A DNA stretch of 64,000 bases from Opacimonas sp002292215 (GTDB lineage: Bacteria; Pseudomonadota; Gammaproteobacteria; Enterobacterales; Alteromonadaceae), in contig OX044360.1 of NCBI GenBank assembly GCA_943846745.1, positions 2,170,001 to 2,234,000 on the forward strand, in the 5' to 3' direction. Numbering within the stretch: the stretch's first letter is position 1; each line of letters begins with the position of its first letter. The notes under the pieces are model-generated. The model had not been told where the DNA came from, made no database searches, and saw nothing but the letters and a program-made list of their open reading frames with translations. This document shows positions 52,290-59,652 of this stretch, one piece after another. The position numbers were made by a program, and so were the translations under genes.

Positions 52290-53888
52290 TTAGTGGCGGA
52301 AATGGCGCATACCAGTAAAGACCATTGCCATACCAGCTTCATCAGCCGCATCGATAACTTCTTGATCGCGCATTGAACCACCAGGCTGGATGATTGCACT
52401 AATTCCTGCTGCTGCTGCGGCATCAATACCGTCACGGAATGGGAAGAATGCATCCGAAGCCATTACGCTTCCTTCAACTACTAAGCCTTCGTCTGCTGCT
52501 TTGATACCTGCAATTTTAGCTGAGTAAACACGGCTCATTTGACCCGCGCCCACACCGATGGTCATACCATCTTTACAATAGACAATTGCATTGGATTTAA
52601 CATATTTTGCGACTTTCCACGTAAATAGCAAGTCTTGCAGTTGTTCTGCAGTTGGCTGAACTTTAGTGACAACCGTTAAATCATCTAACTCAACCATGCC
52701 AAAATCACGTTCTTGGATTAATAATCCACCGTTAACACGTTTAAAATCATACCCGTCTGTCAACTGGCCTTGCCAATCACCACATGCTAATACACGGACA
52801 TTTTGCTTGGCACTTAATACTGCTTGTGCGGCTTGACTAATAGTCGGTGCAATAATCACTTCGACAAATTGACGGTCAATAATCGCTTGCGCTGTCGCTT
52901 CGTCAAGTTCACGGTTAAACGCGATAATGCCACCAAATGCTGATGTTGGATCAGTTTGATATGCGCGGTTATATGCCGTTAAAATGTCATCACCTAAAGC
53001 TACACCACAAGGATTAGCATGTTTTACGATAACACAAGCCGGCTCAGCGAATTCTTTAACACACTCTAACGCTGAATCAGTATCTGCAATGTTATTAAAC
53101 GATAATTCTTTGCCTTGCAATTGTTCTGCTGTGGCAACTGACGCTTCTTGAATATCATTTTCAACATAAAATGCAGCAGATTGATGAGAGTTTTCGCCGT
53201 AGCGTAAATCTTGTTTTTTACTGACTTGGATATTGTAAGTACGCGGGAATTCACTGTGATCGTGACCACAATCTGTCGCGCAATCCGTTGACTCTAAACG
53301 CGCACCAAAATAGTTAGCAATCATGCCATCATATTCTGCCGTGTGCTCAAATGCTTTAATGGCTAAATCAAAACGTGTTGCATGGTCAACACCACCATTG
53401 TTATCAGACATTTGCTGTAACACATGGCCGTAATCATTTGCGTTCACAACAATAGTTACATCGTTGTGATTTTTGGCTGCAGCACGCACCATTGTTGGGC
53501 CACCGATATCGATGTTTTCAATAGCATCAGCTAATGAACAATCTGGGTTAGCAACGGTCGCTGCAAACGGATATAAATTGACAACTACTAAATCAATGCC
53601 TTGAATGTTATTTTCAGCCATGACTGCATCATCTTGACCACGACGCGCTAATATACCGCCATGAATTTTCGGGTGTAATGTTTTAACTCGTCCATCCATA
53701 ATTTCAGGGTGACCCGTATATTGAGATACTTCAATAACAGGTAATCCGGCTTCTGCAAGTAATTTAGCAGTACCGCCAGTAGAGAGTAACTCAACATCTT
53801 GAGCGACTAATGCCGTTGCAAATTCAACGATGCCAGTTTTATCAGATACGCTTAGTAACGCGCGGCGAATGGGAGAAGTAGTAGACAT
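52290..53888 (-). CDS. purH: AICAR transformylase / IMP cyclohydrolase
   Basis: Bifunctional enzyme for the last two steps of IMP synthesis. From ATG 53888 it is 532 residues: N-terminal MGS-like cyclohydrolase domain (about 1-145; RRALLSVSDKTGIVEFA, DGRVKTLHPKIHGG) and C-terminal transformylase domain with KHANPCGVA, AFGGIIAFN, KSNAIVYCKDGMTIGVGAGQMSR and SDAFFPFRDGIDAA. An upstream in-frame ATG at 53897 is also possible. The gene starts about 55 bases past the fis terminator, so it has its own promoter. Confidence 0.97.
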   Translation of the reverse strand: MSTTSPIRRALLSVSDKTGIVEFATALVAQDVELLSTGGTAKLLAEAGLPVIEVSQYTGHPEIMDGRVKTLHPKIHGGILARRGQDDAVMAENNIQGIDLVVVNLYPFAATVANPDCSLADAIENIDIGGPTMVRAAAKNHNDVTIVVNANDYGHVLQQMSDNNGGVDHATRFDLAIKAFEHTAEYDGMIANYFGARLESTDCATDCGHDHSEFPRTYNIQVSKKQDLRYGENSHQSAAFYVENDIQEASVATAEQLQGKELSFNNIADTDSALECVKEFAEPACVIVKHANPCGVALGDDILTAYNRAYQTDPTSAFGGIIAFNRELDEATAQAIIDRQFVEVIIAPTISQAAQAVLSAKQNVRVLACGDWQGQLTDGYDFKRVNGGLLIQERDFGMVELDDLTVVTKVQPTAEQLQDLLFTWKVAKYVKSNAIVYCKDGMTIGVGAGQMSRVYSAKIAGIKAADEGLVVEGSVMASDAFFPFRDGIDAAAAAGISAIIQPGGSMRDQEVIDAADEAGMAMVFTGMRHFRH

Positions 53889-53942
53889 AATTATCATCTT
53901 ATAGTGGGTGCAAAGTGAAAAAATAACCGTATAGGTAAAACG

Positions 53943-53968
53943 AAAAAAGCACCTTGTCGGTGCTCTTT
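53943..53968 (-). terminator. Rho-independent terminator after fis
   Basis: On the minus strand AGCACC-GACAA-GGTGCT runs into TTTTTTCG. It lies about 25 bases past the fis stop and ends the prmA-dusB-fis side before purH. Confidence 0.8.
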
Positions 53969-53990
53969 AGTGGGGCGAACCCCTGTAATA

Positions 53991-54284
53991 TTAGCTCATG
54001 CCGTATTGCTTTAATTTTTTACGCAGCGTACCACGGTTGATACCCATCATATTGGCTGCTTTGGTTTGGTTGCCGCGAGTATAGGTCATTACTTCTTCTA
54101 ATAACGGCGCTTCAACTTCACTCAATACCATGTCATAAAGAGTTTCAATGTTAGTGTTTTCTAACTGCTTTAAGTATTTATTTACTGCTTGCTTTACCGA
54201 CTCACGCAACGGCTTTTGTGCAGTTGTTTGTGCAGGTGTAGTAACGATAGTTGTAAAGGGTGATGATGCATTTTGATCAAACAT
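53991..54284 (-). CDS. fis: DNA-binding protein Fis
   Basis: Nucleoid-associated, DNA-bending regulator of rRNA and growth-phase genes. The 97 residues have an N-terminal arm and the family core TLYDMVLSEVEAPLLEEVMTYTRGNQTKAANMMGINRGTLRKKLKQYGM, with the helix-turn-helix at the C-terminus. It follows dusB by 24 bases; dusB-fis is a conserved operon in gammaproteobacteria. Confidence 0.97.
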   Translation of the reverse strand: MFDQNASSPFTTIVTTPAQTTAQKPLRESVKQAVNKYLKQLENTNIETLYDMVLSEVEAPLLEEVMTYTRGNQTKAANMMGINRGTLRKKLKQYGMS

Positions 54285-54308
54285 AAATACTGCTCTTTTT
54301 TAAGAAAA

Positions 54309-55310
54309 TTAGGCGACTGAAAAAATCATGTTCTTTCGAAGTCGAGAGTAGAACATTTCTAATGCATTGAGCTGCTCTGCAGCATCATCGATCGCATTGA
54401 ATTGTCCACGAAATTCTCTTCCTTGATCATATTTAGCGATATACCAACCAACATGCTTACGAGCGATTCTCACTCCGCTAATCCCGCCATAAAATTCATG
54501 GACGTTAGCGACATGCTCTAGCATGACCGTGCACTGCTCTGACAGCGTAGGTTCTGGCATTCGTTCACCGGTAGCAAAAAAATGTAGTATCTCGCGGAAT
54601 ATCCAAGGATTACCTTGAGCGCCGCGTCCTATCATTAATCCATCTGCACCTGTGTGTTGCAATACGTGTTGCGCTGTTTCTGGTGACGTAATATCACCAT
54701 TGGCTATCACCGGAATATCCACTGCGCGTTTGATGGCGCGGATGGTGTCATATTCGGCGTTACCTTTATACATACACGCTTTCGTTCGACCGTGAACAGC
54801 TAAGGATTGAATATTATATTGTTGTGCAAGTTTCGCAATTTGCACCCCATTTCTATTATCAAGATCCCAGCCAGTACGTATTTTTAATGTGACGGGTACA
54901 TCAACACTGTTAACGACAGCGTCGAGAATTTCTTCAACGAGTGTCGGAAATTGCAGTAATGCAGAGCCTGCCAATTTTTTGTTTACTTTTTTTGCTGGAC
55001 AACCCATGTTGATATCGATGATTTGCGCACCGTTACTGACATTAAATTGTGCAGCCTCAGCCATGAGGAAGGGGTCAGACCCCGCTATTTGGACAGAACG
55101 AATTCCATGTTCGCCAGTGTGATCCATGCGCATTCTAGACTTTTCAGTGTGCCATACTTTAGGGTTACTTGAGAGCATCTCGGAAACCACTAAACCAGCG
55201 CCCATCTGTTTGCACATTTGCCTGAAAGGTCTATCTGTCACACCCGCCATTGGTGCGAGCATTAAGTTGTTCTCCAGCATGTGGGGACCGATACGAATTG
55301 TTGAATTCAA
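54309..55310 (-). CDS. dusB: tRNA-dihydrouridine synthase B
   Basis: FMN enzyme reducing U17 of tRNA to dihydrouridine. The barrel has LAPMAGVTDRPFRQMC, the catalytic Cys in NMGCPAKKVNKKLAGSALL, VTLKIRTGWD, HGRT and the FMN phosphate site MIGRGAQGNPWIF. The start is uncertain: no ATG lies before the conserved IRIG segment. TTG 55310 is preferred, with GAGG six bases ahead; GTG 55322 and a much later ATG 55280 are alternatives. Upstream prmA and downstream fis match the E. coli order. Confidence 0.95.
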   Translation of the reverse strand: MNSTIRIGPHMLENNLMLAPMAGVTDRPFRQMCKQMGAGLVVSEMLSSNPKVWHTEKSRMRMDHTGEHGIRSVQIAGSDPFLMAEAAQFNVSNGAQIIDINMGCPAKKVNKKLAGSALLQFPTLVEEILDAVVNSVDVPVTLKIRTGWDLDNRNGVQIAKLAQQYNIQSLAVHGRTKACMYKGNAEYDTIRAIKRAVDIPVIANGDITSPETAQHVLQHTGADGLMIGRGAQGNPWIFREILHFFATGERMPEPTLSEQCTVMLEHVANVHEFYGGISGVRIARKHVGWYIAKYDQGREFRGQFNAIDDAAEQLNALEMFYSRLRKNMIFSVA

Positions 55311-55486
55311 CCACAACCTCACACACGAAAGACAAAACAGGATATAACATCAAATACGAATAAAAAACATCCATATTGTGCAATTAATAACCTAGGATCC
55401 GTCAAGGGAGCGCAATATTACGCTTTTTTTGCACATTTGAAAAGACTATTTTTTAATCAAATTGAGATTTTTTTGCTTGACAATAA

Positions 55487-56365
55487 TTATCGCTTGGTTC
55501 CGGAGATACTTGCCCAGTCACCATCTTCGACAATAGCATCAATGGTAAAGTCTGCTGTGTAGAGGTCGGCAATAGCTTGAGCTTGCTCAATTAAGATGCC
55601 TGAGAGAATAATTTTTCCACCTGAAAGACAATAACTACTAATGACTTCGTGCAGCTCACGTAATGGTGCTGCAAGGATATTTGCTAAGACGATATCGGCT
55701 TCATATTCAGGTTTATCTTGTGGTAGGGTGACACGTAGACGTTCTACAACGTTGTTGCGCTCTGCATTTTCTGTCGTCGTGACCAATGCTTGAGGATCAA
55801 TATCCAACGCTAATAAATCGGTTGCACCTAATTTTAATGCTGCGATCCCGAGGATGCCACTGCCACAGCCAAAATCAACGACGCGTTTGTTGTTTAAGTC
55901 TAGGCTATCCAACCAACGTAAGCACAATGCCGTCGTAGCGTGTGTTCCTGTACCAAAAGCGAGGCCAGGGTCTAGCATCACGTTAACGGCCTCAGGTTCT
56001 GGAATTTCGCGCCAGGAAGGACATACCCACAAACGCGTACCAAATTGCATCGCGTGGAAATTATCCATCCATTCACGCTCCCAATCTTTATCTTCGAGTG
56101 GATCTAGGACATAAACAAATTCATCTTGGAGTAATTTGGACTTGGCTAAACGATCAATAATCGCCTGCATATCATCACTGGCAGAAAATAATCCGATGAC
56201 TTGTGTATCTGGCCACAATAATTCTTCGCCTGGATGCATTTCAAACAGCGGGGTGTCTTTGGCATCAACATAGGTCACTGCTTGGGCGCCATTACCAGTG
56301 AGCATATCACCTAAGGCTTGTACATGATCGGCGACCATATTGATTTTGAGTTGGATATAAGCCAA
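55487..56365 (-). CDS. prmA: Ribosomal protein L11 methyltransferase
   Basis: Trimethylates L11 with SAM. The start TTG 56365 is chosen because LAYIQLKINM then aligns with the PrmA N-terminus, AGGA lies eight bases upstream, and it begins one base after the previous stop; ATG 56404 would overlap that gene by 38 bases. The ~292 residues have an N-terminal substrate domain (FEMHPGEELLWPDTQVIGLF), then a Rossmann domain with VDFGCGSGILGIAALKLGA and DIVLANILAAPL. Followed by dusB-fis. Confidence 0.94.
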   Translation of the reverse strand: MAYIQLKINMVADHVQALGDMLTGNGAQAVTYVDAKDTPLFEMHPGEELLWPDTQVIGLFSASDDMQAIIDRLAKSKLLQDEFVYVLDPLEDKDWEREWMDNFHAMQFGTRLWVCPSWREIPEPEAVNVMLDPGLAFGTGTHATTALCLRWLDSLDLNNKRVVDFGCGSGILGIAALKLGATDLLALDIDPQALVTTTENAERNNVVERLRVTLPQDKPEYEADIVLANILAAPLRELHEVISSYCLSGGKIILSGILIEQAQAIADLYTADFTIDAIVEDGDWASISGTKR

Positions 56366-56366
56366 G

Positions 56367-57878
56367 TTATTGTTCCTGTAAAAAAGTACGGATATCAGCG
56401 ACAAGCGCTTTTAAAGACGGTTTATGAATATACATCATGTGACCCGCTTCATAATATTTCATGGTGACACGTGATGCATCTATCCCATTATGATTCATTG
56501 AGTGCTCAGTCGCAAAAAAAGGTGTCGCCAGATCATAATAACCATTGCCCACAAATACGCGGAAATCTTTATTTTGACGCATCGCTTTGGCGATAAATGG
56601 CGTAACATTCAAAAAGCCTTGGCTGCGGGCATTACTTTCATATAACCAATTCCATGCTCCGAAGACCTTGCCACTTAAAATCTGATAACGCACATCGCGA
56701 TTGACATTTAGCTCATCGCGCATGTATTGATTTACTAACGCAGTATAGGCGCCATCAATGGCATATCCTGAGGGGTCAGCTTCAAATCTATCAGCATTTA
56801 AATCGCCTTCTTTGCCGACATAGCGACTGTCTAAGCGACCGACACTGATCCCTTTGTCACGCAGTAGTTCTTTCATGAAATAAAATTCATTAATGCGTAA
56901 ATTAGCACGTTGTAAAAAGGCAGTGGAAAGTCCGGTCATCGCATGTAGTTGAGCTAATACTGAGGAGCGTTCTACATCAGTGGCTAAATTTCCTTTGAGT
57001 AACACCGTTGCGTATTCACCTAAAGCAAAGTCACGTACGGCATCTAAAAATACAGGTAAATTAGGAAAACGTGAACGGTCAATGACATCGTGATACCAAG
57101 CTGTTGCGGCATAGGTTGGTAAAAATGTTATATATGGCAGATCATTGCCTTCTTTAAAATCACCCGTTTGAAAATCCACAATAGAAGAAATTAGCATGAC
57201 ACCTGACAAATCAGTCGTGCCCCAGCCCTCTTGGAGTTCTTTCACCATTGCTCCAGCTCGTGTCGTTCCGTAGCTTTCGCCCACTAAGTATTTCGGGCGG
57301 TTGAACAAATTATGTTTGCGAGTAAATGCACGGACGAACTCTGCCATGATTTGTGCATCTTCTTTAACGCCCCAAAATGCACTGCCTTCATACTTGCCTA
57401 AGGGATGAGAATAACCCGTACCGACGGGATCAATGAACACCATATCGGCGCTATCGATCAGGCTTAACGCGTTGTGCTCCAATTTATAAGGAGGCGCACC
57501 GACTGCTTCACCATTACTGGGTAAATCAACTCGTTTAGGACCAAAGACGCCCATATGCAGCCACACACTGGACGAACCTGGGCCACCGTTAAAGATAAAC
57601 AATAGGGGACGCGCTGGGTCAGCCTTGCCTTTTTTAGAATTGGCGAAGTAAGCAGTGGAGTAGATGTTGGCTTTTGGCGCGTGTTTGTCATCATACAAAA
57701 AATGATCGCCTGCGTGCACGGAATAGGTGATTTTCTTGCCATTAAACGTGCCACTGTGTTCGGTAATACTTTGTTGTAATTCAGGTATAGGGCTAGGTGT
57801 CTCGTCTGTTGAACCCAATACCGGAAAAGTTGATATATTAAGACATAGTAAAATTAAGCATAGTGAAAATACACGCAT
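56367..57878 (-). CDS. Exported S10 family serine carboxypeptidase
   Basis: Serine carboxypeptidase-like exopeptidase, 503 residues with a signal peptide (LCLILLCLNISTFPVLG). S10 signatures are clear: LFIFNGGPGSSSVWLH, the nucleophile in YLVGESYGTTRAG, the acid in GYYDLATPFF and His in YEAGHMMYIH. Substrate unknown. It lies tight against prmA (one base), so prmA may be partly transcribed from here. Upstream, 163 bases separate it from the HiPIP gene. Confidence 0.92.
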   Translation of the reverse strand: MRVFSLCLILLCLNISTFPVLGSTDETPSPIPELQQSITEHSGTFNGKKITYSVHAGDHFLYDDKHAPKANIYSTAYFANSKKGKADPARPLLFIFNGGPGSSSVWLHMGVFGPKRVDLPSNGEAVGAPPYKLEHNALSLIDSADMVFIDPVGTGYSHPLGKYEGSAFWGVKEDAQIMAEFVRAFTRKHNLFNRPKYLVGESYGTTRAGAMVKELQEGWGTTDLSGVMLISSIVDFQTGDFKEGNDLPYITFLPTYAATAWYHDVIDRSRFPNLPVFLDAVRDFALGEYATVLLKGNLATDVERSSVLAQLHAMTGLSTAFLQRANLRINEFYFMKELLRDKGISVGRLDSRYVGKEGDLNADRFEADPSGYAIDGAYTALVNQYMRDELNVNRDVRYQILSGKVFGAWNWLYESNARSQGFLNVTPFIAKAMRQNKDFRVFVGNGYYDLATPFFATEHSMNHNGIDASRVTMKYYEAGHMMYIHKPSLKALVADIRTFLQEQ

Positions 57879-57974
57879 GTTGGGGCCCCTATTTATTATA
57901 ATTTTCAGGAATAATTAAAAGACATTGTAAAGCTGATATAAAGTTTTCTGGAACCAGAGCGAGAGGGCTGAATC

Positions 57975-58008
57975 AAAAACGAGTAGGAGATGGATAATCT
58001 GCCTACTC
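57975..58008 (-). terminator. Terminator after the HiPIP gene
   Basis: GAGTAGG (57981-57987) pairs with CCTACTC (58002-58008); on the minus strand the stem is followed by GTTTTTGATT. It lies about 34 bases past the HiPIP stop and 95 bases before the S10 peptidase start. Confidence 0.7.
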
Positions 58009-58041
58009 GCTGTATGATAAAGCATGACTGCTTAAAATGTC

Positions 58042-58326
58042 TTATTTTTTGGAATAAGCGCTACACCAGCCTTTCGCAGCAACTTCTTTTCCTGGGAAGA
58101 TCGCACATGGGCGCCAATCTTTGCCAGCTTCACCTTGAATAAATGCACAACCTTCACAATATGCGCCTTCTACGGGTGATACATGGGTGTACTTTAATGC
58201 TGCAGCGGTGGCATCTGCAGGGTTTAACTGTTCAGCGCTTGCTCGCAATGAGACTGAGCCTAGTGTCATACCAATTAATGCGCCACCAGATAATTTTAAA
58301 AAATCACGACGTTTAATATCTTTCAT
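58042..58326 (-). CDS. High-potential iron-sulfur protein (HiPIP), Tat-exported
   Basis: Small periplasmic 4Fe-4S electron carrier. From ATG 58326 (AAGGAAA site) it is 94 residues. A Tat signal (KRRDFLKLSGGALIG) is followed by the mature domain with the HiPIP cluster cysteines at 57, 60, 74 and 88 (YCEGC, RPC, GWC). In other proteobacteria HiPIPs carry electrons from the bc1 complex to terminal oxidase or photosynthetic centres; here the aa3 oxidase in this window is a candidate acceptor (inference). Confidence 0.93.
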   Translation of the reverse strand: MKDIKRRDFLKLSGGALIGMTLGSVSLRASAEQLNPADATAAALKYTHVSPVEGAYCEGCAFIQGEAGKDWRPCAIFPGKEVAAKGWCSAYSKK

Positions 58327-58378
58327 TCTATATTTCCTTGTTGTACTCAATTACTTATTCTAAAAAAGCGTAGGGTGA

Positions 58379-58597
58379 TTAAATTTTTCCGTCTTCGCAT
58401 GAATGACTTTTTTCATCGGTTTTCATGGAATCTTTGTGTGCCAATCTAGCACCCGACACACCATCAATGTTATCAGTATACTCGTCATCAGAGTCTGGAA
58501 ACTTGATCATAAACAATACAAAGGCAATTACAATGACACAAATTATCCCACAGATAATAAATAATTGATCAAAATTTGGGTCAATGTTGGTTTCCAT
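58379..58597 (-). CDS. Small single-helix membrane protein, unknown
   Basis: A 72-residue protein with one helix (about 10-30, LFIICGIICVIVIAFVLFMI) and a charged C-terminal tail containing KSHSC. It resembles CcoQ-like or cytochrome-associated small subunits in size only; no family match was recognised. It starts 8 bases after the flavin reductase gene and ends 52 bases before the HiPIP gene, on the same strand, so the three may form an operon. Confidence 0.6.
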   Translation of the reverse strand: METNIDPNFDQLFIICGIICVIVIAFVLFMIKFPDSDDEYTDNIDGVSGARLAHKDSMKTDEKSHSCEDGKI

Positions 58598-58605
58598 ATG
58601 CGCGC

Positions 58606-59250
58606 TTAATTTTTTATTGTGCTAATTATCTTAAGGGGCTCATCCGGTTTGGCGTAACCATAACGTGCAATTCGTGATGTAGCATGGTAACTGTCTAATC
58701 CCGAGATTGCAGCACTGTTGAGCTGTTCAATATCAATGTAGCCATCGACTGCAATTGCAGTTTCATCCACAATCACCTCAACAACTTGGCCAATCACTAA
58801 TTCGGTTTGATTAAGCGCTAGCAACTGAATATCTTGTACTTCCAATGCAATCTTGATGTTTGATTCTGCCACGAATGGCGCGCGATGGGTAGGGCTAAAC
58901 CAAGGTGTTAATCCAACCTGTTCAAATTCACTTACACCTTCATCAAAGCGAGCTGAAGTATGATGTGCTTGTGCAACATGATTAACATTGACGTGGTTGA
59001 TCGTGTATACACCCGTATCTTTAATGTTTTGTAAGGTATCACGCGGAACTGTGTGAGGACGCATGATCATACCCATCAACGGCGGATGAGCTCCGATATG
59101 AAACACTGAACTGACAATCGCTAAGTTATGCTGACCAGATTTGTTTATCGAGCCGATTAAATTAGCACTTTTAAACCCCGATAAGGCGTTAATAAAATTA
59201 GCACGGTAACGGGTGTCCATTTTGTCGATATCACAGGCATTAAAATGCAT
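58606..59250 (-). CDS. Flavin reductase-like split-barrel protein
   Basis: FMN-binding split-barrel protein of the flavin reductase family, about 214 residues. ATG 59250 is chosen because AAGGA lies eight bases upstream; the frame is open to 59280. Typical segments are LSGFKSANLIGSINKSGQHNLAIVSS, PPLMGMIMRP, and TGVYTINHVN. A flavin-dependent reductase or FMN carrier role is likely; the partner is unknown. Possibly co-transcribed with the small membrane protein and HiPIP. Confidence 0.85.
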   Translation of the reverse strand: MHFNACDIDKMDTRYRANFINALSGFKSANLIGSINKSGQHNLAIVSSVFHIGAHPPLMGMIMRPHTVPRDTLQNIKDTGVYTINHVNVNHVAQAHHTSARFDEGVSEFEQVGLTPWFSPTHRAPFVAESNIKIALEVQDIQLLALNQTELVIGQVVEVIVDETAIAVDGYIDIEQLNSAAISGLDSYHATSRIARYGYAKPDEPLKIISTIKN

Positions 59251-59329
59251 GTTGGTGTCCTTGTCTTTGGTTGTCATCACTAGTTGTAGACTGCGAAAAA
59301 TTGAATTCAGGCTTAATCACAGCGAGAGG

Positions 59330-59521
59330 TTATTCGTCGTCGCGTTTGGCTATAATCTCAATACCCCACCCAGAATCTTGTATTAATAACTCTATCGGTG
59401 AGCAGCAAATTTGACAATCGATAATTTGCTGCTGACCTAAATCATTATCGTGATCAATGTCAATGTCATTAATCACCATACAGTAAGGGCATTCAAATGT
59501 TTGTGATTCAGTTAAACTCAT
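59330..59521 (-). CDS. CPXCG motif cysteine-rich protein
   Basis: A 63-residue zinc-ribbon-like protein of the family named for CPxCG, with CPYC (about 11-14) and CQIC (about 36-39). The pattern FECPYC...I.....QQQIIDCQICCSPIEL and the ending GWGIEIIAKRDDE are family features. Function unknown. It stands alone before the divergent FAN1-like gene. Confidence 0.88.
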   Translation of the reverse strand: MSLTESQTFECPYCMVINDIDIDHDNDLGQQQIIDCQICCSPIELLIQDSGWGIEIIAKRDDE

Positions 59522-59627
59522 GATCTTCCAGTCTGTCTATTAATTATATAAAGTCATACGCATAGTGTCGTCATAAGGATTTATTTCGGATAAATAAACA
59601 CAATATACAGACAATACTTCACAATTA

Positions 59628-59647
59628 CGCTGTATAAATATACACTA
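59628..59647 (+). promoter_or_regulatory. LexA (SOS)-like box upstream of the FAN1 fusion gene
   Basis: CGCTGTATAAATATACACTA matches the enterobacterial LexA consensus TACTGTATATATATACAGTA at 16 of 20 positions and has the core CTGT-N8-ACAC (one mismatch from CTGT-N8-ACAG). It ends 5 bases before the ATG, where a repressor would block transcription. TATAAAT inside it could be the -10 element. Confidence 0.55.
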
Positions 59648-59652
59648 TTAAT

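Noticed and set aside
55420..55440. GCGCAATATTACGC followed by seven T's on the plus strand
   Set aside because: Looks like a terminator but the stem is only about 4 bp and no plus-strand gene precedes it.
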